Assembly (NCBI RefSeq): GCF_020010925.1
Contig: NZ_JAGJBZ010000001.1
Location: 2,772,001 to 2,836,000 of the forward strand
Length of the DNA: 64,000 nt
Direction of reading: 5' to 3'
From: Streptomyces griseiscabiei
GTDB lineage: Bacteria; Actinomycetota; Actinomycetes; Streptomycetales; Streptomycetaceae
Below are positions 34,785 through 45,972 of this stretch, in pieces. Both the position numbers and the translations under genes were made by a program. Position 1 is the stretch's first letter, and every line of letters begins with the position of its first letter. Under the pieces are notes generated by a model. It ran no database searches and was not told where the DNA came from. It was given only the letters and a program-made list of their open reading frames with translations.

Positions 34785-36932
34785 ATGACAGGCAACCGGG
34801 GCATCGGTCATCTCGTCTGCGGGCGGCGGGCGAAGTGGGTCGTACTGGGGCTGTGGCTGGTGGTGCTGTTCGTGGTGGCGCCGTTCGCCACGAAGCTCAC
34901 CGACGCGCAGGACAACGACGCGGCCTCCTGGCTGCCGGGCTCGGCGGAGTCCACCCAGGTCCTGGAGATCTCCGAGGGCTTCCGGCCCGAGCAGATCCCG
35001 GCCGTGGTCGTGTACGCCCGCGAGAGCGGTCTGACCGCCGAGGACCGGGCGACGATCGAGGCGGACGTACGCGAGCTCAAGCAGCTCACCGCCCACGGGA
35101 TCATCGGCGACCAGACACGCGGCCCGGTCTACGACCGTGCGGTGGACCCGAGGGCCGCCCAGGTCCTGGTGCCGATCACCATGGACGAGAAGGGCTGGGA
35201 GCGGATCGCGCCGGCCGTCGACTCGATCCGCGACGACGTCGGTGAGGGCGACGACGGGATGTCCGTGCACATCACGGGCCCGGGCGGTACGTCCGCCGAC
35301 TTCTCGGAGGCCTTCGAGGGCATCGACTCCACACTGCTGATGTCGGCGATGGCCGTCGTCATCGTGATGCTCCTGCTCACCTACCGCAGTCCGACGCTGA
35401 TCCTGGTGCCCCTGCTCGCGGTCATCGCCGCCCTGTTCACGGCCCAGGCCCTGATCTATCTGCTGGCGGAACACGCCGGCCTGACCGTGAACGGCCAGAG
35501 CGCGGGCATCCTGACCGTCCTGGTGTTCGGCGCGGGCACCGACTACGCCCTGCTGCTGGTGGCCCGCTACCGCGAGGAGCTGCGCCGTCACGAGGACCGC
35601 CACGAGGCGATGGCCCTCGCCCTGCACCGGGCGGGCCCGGCGGTGCTGGCGTCCGGTGCCACGGTCGTCCTGAGCATGCTGGTGCTGCTGGCCGCCGAGA
35701 TGAACTCGACGAGCGGCCTCGGACCGGTGGCGGCCATCGGGGTCGCCGTCGCCCTGCTCGCGATGATGACGCTGTTCCCCGCGCTCCTGGTGATCTTCGG
35801 CCGCTGGATCTTCTGGCCGGTGATCCCGCACCTCGGCAGCCCCGATCCGACCGAGAGCGGTGTGTGGTCCCGGATGGGCCGCCGCTTCGCCCGCCGGCCG
35901 CGCACGGTCTGGGTCGCCACGGCCGCCGCCCTCGCCCTGTGCTCGCTGGGCCTGATCCAGCTCCGCGCGGAGGGCATCGGCAACGCGGACGCCTTCACCG
36001 GCAAACCGGACTCGATCGTCGGCCAGGAGGTCTCCGCACGCTACTTCCCGGCGGGCAGCGGCGACCCCCTCGTGATCATCAGCAACCAGGAACAGGCCCG
36101 GGAGGTGGGACGCGTCGTCGCCGACACGGAAGGCGTCGTCGCGGACTCGCTCGGCCTGCCGCCGGGCACGAAACCCGCCCATGACGGCCAGGTCCTCTTC
36201 GAGGCCACGATGTCCGACCCCGCCGACAGCGAGGCCGCGAAGCAGACCGTGGAACGGGTCCGCGACGCCGTGCACGCGGTGCCGGACGCCGACGCCCAGG
36301 TGGGCGGCGGTACCGCGGCCCTGCTGGACGCGGACGAGGCGACCACCCACGACAACATCCTGATCATCCCGCTGGTGCTGCTGGTCGTCCTGCTGATCCT
36401 CTGCGCCCTGCTCCGCGCCCTGATCGCCCCGCTGCTGCTGATCGGGACGGTGATCCTGTCCTTCGCCGCCGCACTGGGCATCAGCGCGCTCGCCTTCAGA
36501 CACATCTTCGACTACGCGGGCGAGTCGACCGACTTCCCGCTGTTCGTCTTCGTGTTCCTGGTCGCCCTGGGCATCGACTACAACATCTTCCTGACCACCC
36601 GTATCCGCGAGGAGGCCGCCCGCCAGGGCACCCGCAAGGCCGTGGTGACGGGCCTCGCGACCACGGGCGCGGTGATCACCTCGGCCGGCCTGGTGCTCGC
36701 CGGCACCTTCGCCGCCCTCGGCACCCTCCCCATGGTCGCCTTCGCCGAGATCGGCTTCGCGGTCGCCCTGGGTGTCCTCCTGGACACCTTCATCGTGCGG
36801 TCCGTGCTGGTCACCTCGCTGTTCCTGGACATCGGCCCGAAGGTCTGGTGGCCCCACCGGCTCGCCCACGAGGACGGCGGCGCCGCCCCGCCCGCGCCCA
36901 GGGAACCGGTGGCTACGCCACCCGGCGGATGA
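34785..36932 (+). CDS. MMPL/RND-family membrane transporter
   Basis: Protein of 715 aa with 12 predicted TM segments arranged as two halves, each with one TM, a soluble porter loop (about 40-180 and about 395-530) and five more TMs. MMPL motifs include [22 protein letters not shown] (about residues 244-265) and [21 protein letters not shown] (about 595-615), holding the charged residues for proton coupling. Related Streptomyces proteins export lipids, pigments or drugs; the substrate here is unknown. The ATG follows TGGAGG closely. Its 3' end overlaps the convergent rsmB stop by 20 nt. Confidence 0.9.
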   Translation: MTGNRGIGHLVCGRRAKWVVLGLWLVVLFVVAPFATKLTDAQDNDAASWLPGSAESTQVLEISEGFRPEQIPAVVVYARESGLTAEDRATIEADVRELKQLTAHGIIGDQTRGPVYDRAVDPRAAQVLVPITMDEKGWERIAPAVDSIRDDVGEGDDGMSVHITGPGGTSADFSEAFEGIDSTLLMSAMAVVIVMLLLTYRSPTLILVPLLAVIAALFTAQALIYLLAEHAGLTVNGQSAGILTVLVFGAGTDYALLLVARYREELRRHEDRHEAMALALHRAGPAVLASGATVVLSMLVLLAAEMNSTSGLGPVAAIGVAVALLAMMTLFPALLVIFGRWIFWPVIPHLGSPDPTESGVWSRMGRRFARRPRTVWVATAAALALCSLGLIQLRAEGIGNADAFTGKPDSIVGQEVSARYFPAGSGDPLVIISNQEQAREVGRVVADTEGVVADSLGLPPGTKPAHDGQVLFEATMSDPADSEAAKQTVERVRDAVHAVPDADAQVGGGTAALLDADEATTHDNILIIPLVLLVVLLILCALLRALIAPLLLIGTVILSFAAALGISALAFRHIFDYAGESTDFPLFVFVFLVALGIDYNIFLTTRIREEAARQGTRKAVVTGLATTGAVITSAGLVLAGTFAALGTLPMVAFAEIGFAVALGVLLDTFIVRSVLVTSLFLDIGPKVWWPHRLAHEDGGAAPPAPREPVATPPGG

Positions 36933-38340
36933 GGGCCAGATACATGGCGTCCGTGCCGTGCAGATGCGGCCACAGCTGGACGTCCGGCCCCTCGCCCAGC
37001 GCCGGGACGCCCTCCAGCAGCGGCCGCGCGTCGATGAGGTCGGCCGCGTCGCCGTAGCTCTTGAGCACGTCGTCGACGACCGCGCGGGTCTCGGCGAGAT
37101 GCGGCGAGCAGGTGGCGTAGCCGACGACTCCGCCGACCCGTACGGACTCCAGCGCGGTCCGCAGCAGCGCCCGCTGGAGCGGGGCGAACCCGTCCAGGTC
37201 CTCAGGCCGCCGCCGCCAGCGCGCCTCGGGCCGCCGCCGCAGGGCGCCCAGCCCGGTGCAGGGCACGTCCATCAGCACCCGGTCGAAGGACCCCGGCCGC
37301 CAGGGCGGACGGGTCCCGTCGGCGGCGATCACCTGGTACGGCCCGGGGTTGCCGTGCAGCGCCTTCGCGACCAGCCCCGCCCGGTGCGGCTGCTTCTCGG
37401 AGGCGAGGAGTACGGCCCCGCGCTCGGCGGCGAGGGCGGCGAGCAGCGCGGCCTTGCCACCGGGCCCGGCACACCCGTCGAGCCATGCCTTGTCGGGACC
37501 CTCCAACGGAGCGTTGGCGAGGGCGATCGCCACCAGCTGGCTGCCCTCGTCCTGCACCCCGGCACGGCCCTCCCGTACGGCGTCCACGGCACCCGGTTCC
37601 CCGCCCTCGGAGAGCCGCACGGCGTACGGAGACCAGCGCCCCGCCACCGCGGCCTCCTCCCGCAGGAGTTCCTCGGCGGTGGACCGGCCGGGACGGGCGA
37701 CCAGGGTGACCTCGGGCCGCTCATTGTCGGCCTCCAACAGATCCTCGATACCGGCCCGTCCGCCGCCCAGGGAGTCCCAGAGCGCGGAGACGACCCAGCG
37801 GGGATGCGAGTGGACGACGGCGAGGTGGTCCTCGGGGTCCTCGTCGTAGGGCGGCGCGACCCGCTCCAGCCAGCCGTCGAGGTCATGCTGTGCGATCTTG
37901 CGCAGCACGGCGTTCACGAACTTGGCCCGCCCGTCCCCGAGCACGACCCGCGCGAGATCCACCGAGGCGGACACGGCGGCATGGGTGGGAATCCGCGTCC
38001 CGAGCAACTGGTGCGCGCCGAGGCTCAGCACATCGAGCACCGGCGGGTCGACCTCGCGCAACGGCCGGTCCACACACTCCGCGATCACCGCGTCGTAGGT
38101 GCCCTGCCGCCGCAGCGTCCCGTACACCAGCTCGGTCGCCAGCGCCGCGTCCCGCCCGTCGAACTTCTCGGGCCCCTCCTTCTCCCGCGCCCGGCGCAGC
38201 AGCGGCGGCAGAACGAGGTTCGCGTACGCGTCCCGTTCGTCGACGGCCCGGAGCGCCTCGAAGGCGAGCATACGGACGGGGTCCCTGTGGGGACGGCGGT
38301 ACGGCTTGCCCGGCTTGCGCGGACGGGACTGCTCACTCAC
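36913..38340 (-). CDS. rsmB: 16S rRNA m5C967 methyltransferase (RsmB/Sun family)
   Basis: Protein of 475 aa. A NusB-like RNA-binding domain (about residues 20-155) precedes the SAM methyltransferase domain. The SAM motif is DGCAGPGGKAALLAALA (about 304-320); the two catalytic cysteines lie in DVPCTGLGALRRRPEARWRR (motif IV) and YATCSPH (motif VI). It methylates C967 of 16S rRNA. GTG start. It follows fmt by 153 nt on the same strand, a common fmt-rsmB pairing in bacteria, and its last 20 nt are shared with the convergent MMPL gene. Confidence 0.95.
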   Translation of the reverse strand: MSEQSRPRKPGKPYRRPHRDPVRMLAFEALRAVDERDAYANLVLPPLLRRAREKEGPEKFDGRDAALATELVYGTLRRQGTYDAVIAECVDRPLREVDPPVLDVLSLGAHQLLGTRIPTHAAVSASVDLARVVLGDGRAKFVNAVLRKIAQHDLDGWLERVAPPYDEDPEDHLAVVHSHPRWVVSALWDSLGGGRAGIEDLLEADNERPEVTLVARPGRSTAEELLREEAAVAGRWSPYAVRLSEGGEPGAVDAVREGRAGVQDEGSQLVAIALANAPLEGPDKAWLDGCAGPGGKAALLAALAAERGAVLLASEKQPHRAGLVAKALHGNPGPYQVIAADGTRPPWRPGSFDRVLMDVPCTGLGALRRRPEARWRRRPEDLDGFAPLQRALLRTALESVRVGGVVGYATCSPHLAETRAVVDDVLKSYGDAADLIDARPLLEGVPALGEGPDVQLWPHLHGTDAMYLALIRRVA

Positions 38341-38493
38341 GAAAAAGGTGCTCCGGGTACGGGACGAGATGCCAGGCCCAGGGTACGCCGCGGGGGCGGA
38401 CTCACCGGGCGGCGGTCTGACGGTGCCACGGCCTGCGGGCAGGGAGGCGGCTGAGGGGATGGGAACCGGGGCGGCCCCGCGCCCTCGATCGGG

Positions 38494-39426
38494 TCAGTCC
38501 CCGACGGACTCGCCGGACTCGATGCGCACCCCGCGCGCCCAGTCGGCGGCCCGCATCGGCTTCTTGCCCTGCGCCTGCACCCAGAGCAGTTCCACGGCGT
38601 ACGACCCGGTACCGGCGTACACGTGGTTCTTGCCGACCTCCAGCGCCCCCGGGGCGAGTTCGGCGTGGTCGGGCACGGGCGCGACCTGGATGAGCTTCAG
38701 CCGTTCGCCGCGGAACGTCGTCCAGGCGCCCGGCGCGGGCGTGCAGCCGCGCACCACCCGGTCGACGCGCAGGGCGGGGGCGGCCCAGTCGATCTGCGCG
38801 TCCTCCACGGTGATCTTCGGCGCGAGGGTGATCCCGTCCCCGGGCTGGGGCACGGCCTTCAGGGTCCCGTCCTCGATGCCGTCCATCGTGGCGGCGAGCA
38901 GCCCGGACCCCGCGAAGGCGAGCCGGGTCAGCAGGTCGCCGCTGGTGTCCGTCGGCCGGATCACCTCGGTGACCGTCCCGTACACCGGCCCGGAGTCGAG
39001 CCCCTCCTCGATCAGGAAGGTGGACGCGCCGGTGATCTCGTCCCCGGCCATGATCGAGTGCTGTACGGGGGCGGCGCCCCGCCAGGCGGGCAGCAGGGAG
39101 AAGTGCAGGTTGACCCAGCCGTGGGCGGGGACGTCGAGGGCGACACGGGGCAGGAGCGCGCCGTACGCGACGACCGGGCAGCAGTCGGGCGCGATCTCCC
39201 TCAGCCGCGCGAGGAACTCCTCGTCCCGGGGCCGGTGCGGCTTCAGCACCTCGATGCCCGCCTCCTCGGCCCGCTGCGCCACCGGGCTCGCGACCAGCCG
39301 CCGCCCCCGCCCCGCCGGCGCGTCCGGCCGCGTCACGACCGCGGCCACCTCATGCCTTCCCGACGCGATCAACGCGTCCAGCGCGGGAACAGCGACCTCT
39401 GGGGTACCAGCGAAGACAAGCTTCAT
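38494..39426 (-). CDS. fmt: Methionyl-tRNA formyltransferase
   Basis: Protein of 310 aa. It formylates initiator Met-tRNA with 10-formyltetrahydrofolate. The N-terminus [20 protein letters not shown] and the folate-site motif [20 protein letters not shown] (about residues 104-123) are typical; the C-terminal domain starts near 205. The longer reading to 39825 runs through the divergent promoter region and is not supported. Confidence 0.96.
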   Translation of the reverse strand: MKLVFAGTPEVAVPALDALIASGRHEVAAVVTRPDAPAGRGRRLVASPVAQRAEEAGIEVLKPHRPRDEEFLARLREIAPDCCPVVAYGALLPRVALDVPAHGWVNLHFSLLPAWRGAAPVQHSIMAGDEITGASTFLIEEGLDSGPVYGTVTEVIRPTDTSGDLLTRLAFAGSGLLAATMDGIEDGTLKAVPQPGDGITLAPKITVEDAQIDWAAPALRVDRVVRGCTPAPGAWTTFRGERLKLIQVAPVPDHAELAPGALEVGKNHVYAGTGSYAVELLWVQAQGKKPMRAADWARGVRIESGESVGD

Positions 39427-40359
<933 letters not shown>

Positions 40360-40369
40360 CCCGTCCCGA

Positions 40370-40400
40370 ACTGCCTCCCGGTGTCCGACCGGGAGGCAGT
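40370..40400. terminator. Hairpin terminator between convergent genes
   Basis: 13-bp perfect stem ACTGCCTCCCGGT (40370-40382) and ACCGGGAGGCAGT (40388-40400) with a 5-nt loop, 11 nt after the plus-strand gene and 76 nt before the priA stop. Confidence 0.8.
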
Positions 40401-40475
40401 CGCACACCGACGGCACCCGTCCTCCCGCACCAGGCATGGGGACGTCGCACTGCCGTCGGCCGATGGTTGAGCGGC

Positions 40476-42686
40476 TCACCCGATGTCCGAGGGATCCACT
40501 CGAATCCGTACCCGCGCCTCCTCGCTCATCCCCCGCGCCATCCGCGCCGCCTGCGCGCTCTTCAACGCACCGGCCAGCGCCGCCCCGCTCCCGGGCGGCA
40601 CCCGGATCAACGCCCGCTCCCACGGCTCCCCCGCGGGCGGCGCCCCGCCCCGCCGCGCCCTCCGCGCGCCCGCGCCCTCACCCGCGACGGGCCCGGCCCC
40701 CGCCCCCACTCCGGGGAGCGGCGGCGCGGCCACCGGCACCGGCCCCAACACCTCGGCGTCCGACGGCAGTTCGACCGCGCCCAGAAAGTCGACCACGGCC
40801 CGGGCCGGCCCGGACACCGCCGCCATCCTCGACACGGGCGGGAACCCCAGCTCGGCCCGCTCGGCGAGTTCCCGTACCGCATGCCCCACAGGATCCCAAC
40901 GCACCAGTGCCTGCACGGGCCGCAGGGTCGGCTCGGCGACCACGACGACCGTGCCGCCCGCCCCCTGGTTCCGGACGAGCGCGGCGGCGCCGATCCACCG
41001 GCGCAGCGCGTCCTCCCCGGCCCGCAGATCGGGCCGTCCGAGCATGGCCCAGCCGTCGAGCAGCAGCGCGGCGGCGTACCCGCCCTCGGCGACCGGCTCG
41101 GCCCCCGGCGTGCTCACGACCAGCGCGGGCGTCCCCGGGACGGTGTCGAGCACATGCTCCCGCCCGGAGGTCCGCACGGGCACGGCGGGAAAGGCCCGCC
41201 CCAGCTCCTCGGCGGTCCGCCGCGCCCCCACGATCTGTGCCCGCAGCCGGAAGCCACCGCACTCGGGGCAGTGCCAGCCGGCCTCCTCCCGTCCGCACCA
41301 CCCGCACAGCAGGGCCCCGGCGCCGTCCCGGGCCTCCAACGGCCCCGCGCAGTGCCGGCAGCGGGCGGGCTCCCGGCACCGCGCGCAGGCCATCCGCGGC
41401 ACATAACCGCGCCGGGGCACCTGCACCAGCACGGGCCCGTCCCGCAAGCCGTCCCTGGCGACCTGCCAGGCCAGGCTGGGCAGCCGCGCCGCCCGGGCCG
41501 CCTCGTCCCGCGCGAGATCCCCGTCCCCCACGGTCCGCACCCTCGGCGCGGCGGCCCGCACCTGCTCCCGGCCGGCGACGATCGGCGCGGCCCAGCCGCT
41601 CTCGACGAGCTGCGCGGCCTCGACCGTGCAGCTCCAGCCGCCCAGCAGGAACGCGCACCTGTCCCGGGTCGCCCTCAGCTCCAGCACCTCCCGCACATGC
41701 GGGAACGGGGCGTTGTCATCACTGTGACCGGCGTCGCCGTCGTCCCAGACGACGACCAGCCCGAGGTCACGCACGGGCGCGAACATGGCCGCCCGGGTCC
41801 CGACCACGGCCCGGACGGCGCCCCGCCGGACGGCGAGCCACTCCCGGTACCGCTTCTCCTGCCCGGCGTCGGCGGTCAGCAGCGCGTGCCGTCCCTCGCC
41901 GAGCAGCGCCCCGAGCGCCTCGTCCACCCGGGCGGCGGGCCGCCCGGCCGGGACGACGACGAGCGCCCCGCGCCCGGAGGCGAGCGTCGCCTGCACGGCA
42001 CGCGCGATCTCCTCGGCCCACTCCGGCCCCGGCAGCGCGGTCCACACGGCCCGGGGCGCACCCCCGCCGGCCAGTGCCCGCAGGAATCCCTCGCCCCGTC
42101 CGTACCGCAGCCATGTCCCCGGCTCGGGCGCGCCCGGAGGCGGCGCCGGCTCCCCCGTCTCCACGGCCTCCGCCCGAGCGTGCCGGGGCGGAACGGCCAG
42201 CTGCAGCACGTCCGCGAGACTCCCCGCGTACCGGTCGGCCACCGCCCGCGCCAGCCCCAGCAGCTCCGGCCCCAGCACCGGCTCCGGCGAGACGACCTGC
42301 GCGAGCGCGGCCAAGGGCCCGGAGTACTCCGACTCGGCGACCCGCTCGACGAGAAACCCGTCGATCAGCGAGCCGCCCTCCCGCCGGCCCTCCCTGACAT
42401 TGCGCCCCCCGGCCCCGAACCGCACCCGCACCCGCACCCCGGGCTGCGCGACGGCGTCCAGCTCCTCCGGCACCGCATAGTCGAAGTACCGATCAAGATG
42501 CAGCACCCCCTTGTCGACCAGCACCCGGGCGACCGGCAACTCCTTCGCCAGCGCCGCCCCCCGCCAGGTCCGCGGCTTGGCCCGCGGCACCTTCGCCTTC
42601 CGCACCGCCTCCCGCACGAGCGCGAGCTGCTCCGGCACCGCGTCCCCCACCGCGCCGCCACCCCTCTGCCCGTCCTCGTCGCTCAC
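40476..42686 (-). CDS. priA: Primosomal protein N' (PriA), degenerate actinobacterial form
   Basis: Protein of 736 aa. PriA restarts stalled replication forks. The N-terminal DNA-binding domain (with VLVDKGVLHLDRYFDYAVPEEL) and the eight zinc cysteines (in CARCREPARCRHCAGP and LCGWCGREEAGWHCPECGG) are kept. The helicase core is not: where Walker A (GxTGSGKT) is expected the sequence reads LAGGGAPRAVWTALPG, and the DEEH box is WDDGDAGH. It probably cannot hydrolyse ATP and may act only as a loading platform, as annotated for other actinobacteria. The GTG at 42686 has GGGAGA 9 nt upstream; an ATG at 42695 is nearly on top of that site. It lies downstream of metK beyond a strong terminator. Confidence 0.9.
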   Translation of the reverse strand: MSDEDGQRGGGAVGDAVPEQLALVREAVRKAKVPRAKPRTWRGAALAKELPVARVLVDKGVLHLDRYFDYAVPEELDAVAQPGVRVRVRFGAGGRNVREGRREGGSLIDGFLVERVAESEYSGPLAALAQVVSPEPVLGPELLGLARAVADRYAGSLADVLQLAVPPRHARAEAVETGEPAPPPGAPEPGTWLRYGRGEGFLRALAGGGAPRAVWTALPGPEWAEEIARAVQATLASGRGALVVVPAGRPAARVDEALGALLGEGRHALLTADAGQEKRYREWLAVRRGAVRAVVGTRAAMFAPVRDLGLVVVWDDGDAGHSDDNAPFPHVREVLELRATRDRCAFLLGGWSCTVEAAQLVESGWAAPIVAGREQVRAAAPRVRTVGDGDLARDEAARAARLPSLAWQVARDGLRDGPVLVQVPRRGYVPRMACARCREPARCRHCAGPLEARDGAGALLCGWCGREEAGWHCPECGGFRLRAQIVGARRTAEELGRAFPAVPVRTSGREHVLDTVPGTPALVVSTPGAEPVAEGGYAAALLLDGWAMLGRPDLRAGEDALRRWIGAAALVRNQGAGGTVVVVAEPTLRPVQALVRWDPVGHAVRELAERAELGFPPVSRMAAVSGPARAVVDFLGAVELPSDAEVLGPVPVAAPPLPGVGAGAGPVAGEGAGARRARRGGAPPAGEPWERALIRVPPGSGAALAGALKSAQAARMARGMSEEARVRIRVDPSDIG

Positions 42687-42755
42687 ACCACGCATTCTCC
42701 CAAACACCACTGACAGCCGACGCCGTCCGAGATCACGGAACACCGATCGCGAAAC

Positions 42756-42795
42756 ACCGAGGCCCGGCGTCCCCAGGGGGACGCCGGGCCTCGGT
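42756..42795 (-). terminator. Strong hairpin terminator of metK
   Basis: 19-bp perfect stem ACCGAGGCCCGGCGTCCCC (42756-42774) and GGGGACGCCGGGCCTCGGT (42777-42795) with almost no loop, 28 nt downstream of the metK stop. No T-run. Confidence 0.85.
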
Positions 42796-42823
42796 GAGGT
42801 GAAGCGGCAGAGAGCCGTGGGCC

Positions 42824-44032
42824 CTACAGCCCCGCCGCCGTGCGCAGCGCCTCGACGCGGTCCGTGCGCTCCCAGGTGAACTCGGGGAGCTCTCGGCCGA
42901 AGTGGCCGTACGCGGCGGTCTGGCCGTAGATCGGGCGGAGCAGGTCGAGGTCGCGGATGATGGCGGCCGGGCGGAGGTCGAAGACCTCGTCGATCGCCTT
43001 CTCGATCCGGTCGGTGTCGACCTTGGCGGTGCCGAAGGTCTCGACGAAGAGACCGACGGGCTCGGCCTTTCCGATCGCGTAGGCGACCTGGACCTCGCAG
43101 CGCGAGGCGAGACCGGCCGCGACCACGTTCTTGGCGACCCAGCGCATCGCGTACGCCGCCGAGCGGTCGACCTTGGACGGGTCCTTGCCGGAGAAGGCGC
43201 CGCCGCCGTGGCGGGCCATGCCGCCGTAGGTGTCGATGATGATCTTGCGACCGGTGAGGCCGGCGTCGCCCATCGGGCCGCCGATCTCGAAGCGGCCGGT
43301 CGGGTTGACCAGCAGGCGGTAGCCCTCGGTGTCCAGCTTGATGCCGTCGTCCAGCAGGGCCTTCAGTTCCGGCTCCACGACGAACTCGCGGATGTCGGGG
43401 GCGAGGAGGGACTCCAGGTCGATGTCGCTGGCGTGCTGCGAGGAGACGACGACCGTGTCCAGGCGGACCGCCTTGTCACCGTCGTACTCGATGGTGACCT
43501 GGGTCTTTCCGTCGGGACGGAGGTAGGGGATCGTGCCGTTCTTGCGGACCTCGGAGAGGCGCTTCGACAGGCGGTGCGCCAGGAAGATCGGGAGCGGCAT
43601 CAGGGTCGGCGTCTCGTCCGACGCGTAGCCGAACATCAGGCCCTGGTCGCCGGCGCCCTGCTTGTCCAGCTCGTCCTCGTCACCCTCGACACGTGACTCG
43701 TAGGCCGTGTCCACACCCTGCGCGATGTCCGGGGACTGTGCGCCGATCGACACCGACACACCGCAGGAGGCGCCGTCGAAGCCCTTCTTCGAAGAGTCGT
43801 AGCCGATGTCCAGGATGGTGTCGCGCACCAGCTGGGCGATCGGCGCGTACGCCTTGGTCGTGACCTCGCCGGCCACGTGCACCAGGCCGGTGGTGATGAG
43901 CGTCTCCACTGCGACACGGGACGTGGGGTCCTCGCGCAGGAGCGCATCGAGAATGGCATCGCTGATCTGGTCAGCGATCTTGTCGGGGTGACCCTCGGTC
44001 ACGGACTCCGAGGTGAACAGACGACGGGACAC
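42824..44032 (-). CDS. metK: S-adenosylmethionine synthetase
   Basis: Protein of 402 aa. It makes SAM from ATP and methionine. Signatures [19 protein letters not shown] (residues about 15-33), [12 protein letters not shown] (about 125) and the P-loop-like [19 protein letters not shown] (about 280-298). GTG start giving [14 protein letters not shown]. The 240-nt upstream region shows an AT-rich patch (TTTAT near 44117) that could hold a promoter, but no SAM riboswitch consensus was seen. SAM supply affects antibiotic production in Streptomyces. Confidence 0.97.
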   Translation of the reverse strand: MSRRLFTSESVTEGHPDKIADQISDAILDALLREDPTSRVAVETLITTGLVHVAGEVTTKAYAPIAQLVRDTILDIGYDSSKKGFDGASCGVSVSIGAQSPDIAQGVDTAYESRVEGDEDELDKQGAGDQGLMFGYASDETPTLMPLPIFLAHRLSKRLSEVRKNGTIPYLRPDGKTQVTIEYDGDKAVRLDTVVVSSQHASDIDLESLLAPDIREFVVEPELKALLDDGIKLDTEGYRLLVNPTGRFEIGGPMGDAGLTGRKIIIDTYGGMARHGGGAFSGKDPSKVDRSAAYAMRWVAKNVVAAGLASRCEVQVAYAIGKAEPVGLFVETFGTAKVDTDRIEKAIDEVFDLRPAAIIRDLDLLRPIYGQTAAYGHFGRELPEFTWERTDRVEALRTAAGL

Positions 44033-44272
44033 AACGCTCCCTGGGTTTGCAGCGGCTGCTGGCTGATCATGGGCGGACGGGCTCGGGGGCTGCGCCCGGC
44101 GTCGTCCGAGAACAGTTTATCTGTCGGGCTCGGCCACCGGCTCACCTGTCTCGCCTCTCGGGAGCCCTGTGACCTGCGGCACGTGCATTCTGCCCAATGG
44201 CCGTCGCTGTCCGCCAGGGTCGCCACGCCTCAATGTGCGAGGTTCGACGCGGACGTGACGCGAATGGCACTG

Positions 44273-45475
44273 TCAGCCGAGCCGGTCCGCGACCAGGTCC
44301 CACACCGTTTCGGCCAGGGCCTCCTTGGGGCCGTACGGCACGGGCGTGTCGCTTCCGTCGGCCCCCAGCACCACGGCCTCGTTCTCCTCGGAGCCGAAGG
44401 TCTTGCGCTCCCCCACCTCGTTCACCACGAGCAGGTCGCATCCCTTGCGTGCCAGTTTGGCGCGGCCGTTGGCGAGGACGTCGTCGGTCTCGGCGGCGAA
44501 GCCGACGATCACCTGGCCGGGGCGGGGGCGATCCGCCGAGATCTCCGCGAGGATGTCCGGATTACGCACCAGGACGATCGGCTCGGGCTCCTGTCCGTCC
44601 TTTTTCTTGATCTTGCCGGATGCGTACGTCCGGGGACGGAAGTCCGCCACCGCCGCCGCCATGACCACGACGTCCGCGTCCGGTGCCGCCTTGAGCACCG
44701 CCTCGCGCAGCTGGACCGCCGTGCCGATCCGGACGATGTCCACGCCCGCGGGGTCCGGCAGTCCGGTGCCCGCCTCGATCAGGGTGACCCGGGCGCCCCG
44801 TGCGGCGGCCGTGCGGGCGAGGGCGTACCCCTGTTTGCCGGAGGAACGGTTGCCGAGGAAGCGGACCGGGTCGAGGGGCTCGCGGGTGCCCCCGGCGGTG
44901 ACCACGACATGCCGGCCGACGAGGTCGGGCTCGGTGACACCGCGGGCCAGCACCCGGCGGCAGACCTCGAAGATCTCCACGGGGTCGGGCAGCCGTCCCT
45001 TGCCGGTGTCGACGCCGGTGAGGCGGCCCACGGCGGGGTCGATGACGAGGGCGCCCCGGCGGCGGAGCGTCGCCACGTTCTCCTGGGTGGCCGGGTGTTC
45101 CCACATCTCGGTGTGCATCGCGGGGGCGAAGACGACCGGGCAGCGGGCGGTGAGCAGGGTGTTGGTGAGGAGGTCGTCGGCGAGGCCGTGCGCGGCCTTG
45201 GCCAGCATGTCGGCGGTCGCGGGGGCGACGACCACGAGGGCGGCCTCCTGCCCGATGCGGACGTGCGGCACCTGGTGGACGCTGTCCCAGACCTCGGTGG
45301 AGACGGGGTTGCCGGAGAGCGCGGACCAGGTGGCGGCGCCCACGAAGTGCAGCGCGGAGTCGGTCGGCACGACCCGGACGTCATGCCCGGACTCGGTCAG
45401 TCGGCGGAGCAGCTCGCACGCCTTGTAGGCGGCGATCCCACCACTGACCCCCAGAACGACCTTGGGCTTGCCCAC
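44273..45475 (-). CDS. coaBC: Bifunctional phosphopantothenoylcysteine decarboxylase/synthetase
   Basis: Protein of 400 aa for coenzyme A synthesis. Residues 1 to about 185 form the FMN-binding CoaC decarboxylase (VLGVSGGIAAYKACELLRRL); residues about 190-400 the CoaB synthetase (VVVTAGGTREPLDPVRFLGN, SSGKQGYALA). In CoaC the usual PAMNxxMW motif reads PAMHTEMW, and the position of the E. coli active-site Cys appears to be Gly in LTGVDTGKGRL; such changes are, as far as known, shared by actinobacterial enzymes. The start is the GTG with GGGGAGG 4 nt upstream; the upstream extension to 45556 is not supported. Confidence 0.94.
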   Translation of the reverse strand: MGKPKVVLGVSGGIAAYKACELLRRLTESGHDVRVVPTDSALHFVGAATWSALSGNPVSTEVWDSVHQVPHVRIGQEAALVVVAPATADMLAKAAHGLADDLLTNTLLTARCPVVFAPAMHTEMWEHPATQENVATLRRRGALVIDPAVGRLTGVDTGKGRLPDPVEIFEVCRRVLARGVTEPDLVGRHVVVTAGGTREPLDPVRFLGNRSSGKQGYALARTAAARGARVTLIEAGTGLPDPAGVDIVRIGTAVQLREAVLKAAPDADVVVMAAAVADFRPRTYASGKIKKKDGQEPEPIVLVRNPDILAEISADRPRPGQVIVGFAAETDDVLANGRAKLARKGCDLLVVNEVGERKTFGSEENEAVVLGADGSDTPVPYGPKEALAETVWDLVADRLG

Positions 45476-45557
45476 TGTGCCTCCCCGCACTCGGAAAACG
45501 TCCGGCTCCGTACGACATGAACGTCCGACTCCGTGCGACGTCCGACTCCATGACACA

Positions 45558-45592
45558 CCACAGGCCCGGCAGGAGCACTGCCGGGCCTGTGG
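45558..45592 (-). terminator. Hairpin terminator after rpoZ
   Basis: 14-bp perfect stem CCACAGGCCCGGCA (45558-45571) and TGCCGGGCCTGTGG (45579-45592), 7-nt loop, 29 nt downstream of the rpoZ stop and upstream of coaBC. Separates the gmk-rpoZ unit from coaBC, or acts as an attenuator. Confidence 0.8.
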
Positions 45593-45621
45593 AAAAACCC
45601 ACTGCGATCTGCAAATAAGAC

Positions 45622-45891
45622 TTACGCGGGGCCCTCGACGGCCTCGGACGTCAGCAGACCCGCGTTGATCTCGCGCAGGGCGATCGAGAGCGGCTTCTCG
45701 TGGACGTGGGTGTCGACGAGGGGACCGACGTACTCGAGCAGGCCCTCGCCGAGCTGCGAGTAGTACGCGTTGATCTGACGGGCACGCTTGGCCGCGTAGA
45801 TCACGAGGCTGTACTTCGAGTCGGTGGCCTCAAGCAACTCGTCGATCGGCGGGTTGATGATGCCCTCGGGCGCGGAGATGGAAGAGGACAC
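45622..45891 (-). CDS. rpoZ: RNA polymerase omega subunit
   Basis: Protein of 89 aa, actinobacterial omega. It supports assembly of RNA polymerase by clamping beta-prime. The conserved core is [20 protein letters not shown] (about residues 25-44) and ends in the typical [17 protein letters not shown] start with AAGGTAGAGC before it. Two tandem 17-nt repeats lie in its upstream region, and gmk is 81 nt further upstream on the same strand. Confidence 0.96.
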   Translation of the reverse strand: MSSSISAPEGIINPPIDELLEATDSKYSLVIYAAKRARQINAYYSQLGEGLLEYVGPLVDTHVHEKPLSIALREINAGLLTSEAVEGPA

Positions 45892-45917
45892 GCTCTACCT
45901 TCCGATGGATGGGAAAA

Positions 45918-45951
45918 GATCGGTCGTGATCACAGATCGGTCGCGATCACG
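45918..45951. repeat. Tandem 17-nt repeat upstream of rpoZ
   Basis: GATCGGTCGTGATCACA (45918-45934) followed at once by GATCGGTCGCGATCACG (45935-45951), 15 of 17 identical. Each has GTGATCAC or GCGATCAC, and another GTGATCAC lies at 45969-45976 over the gmk stop. Position 27-60 nt before the rpoZ start suggests a regulatory site. Confidence 0.75.
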
Positions 45952-45972
45952 GAAAACGGACAGATGCCGTGA

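Noticed and set aside
44033..44272. A SAM riboswitch before metK
   Set aside because: I read the minus strand for SAM-I and SAM-IV core blocks and found none; only an AT-rich patch and GC-rich dyads are present.
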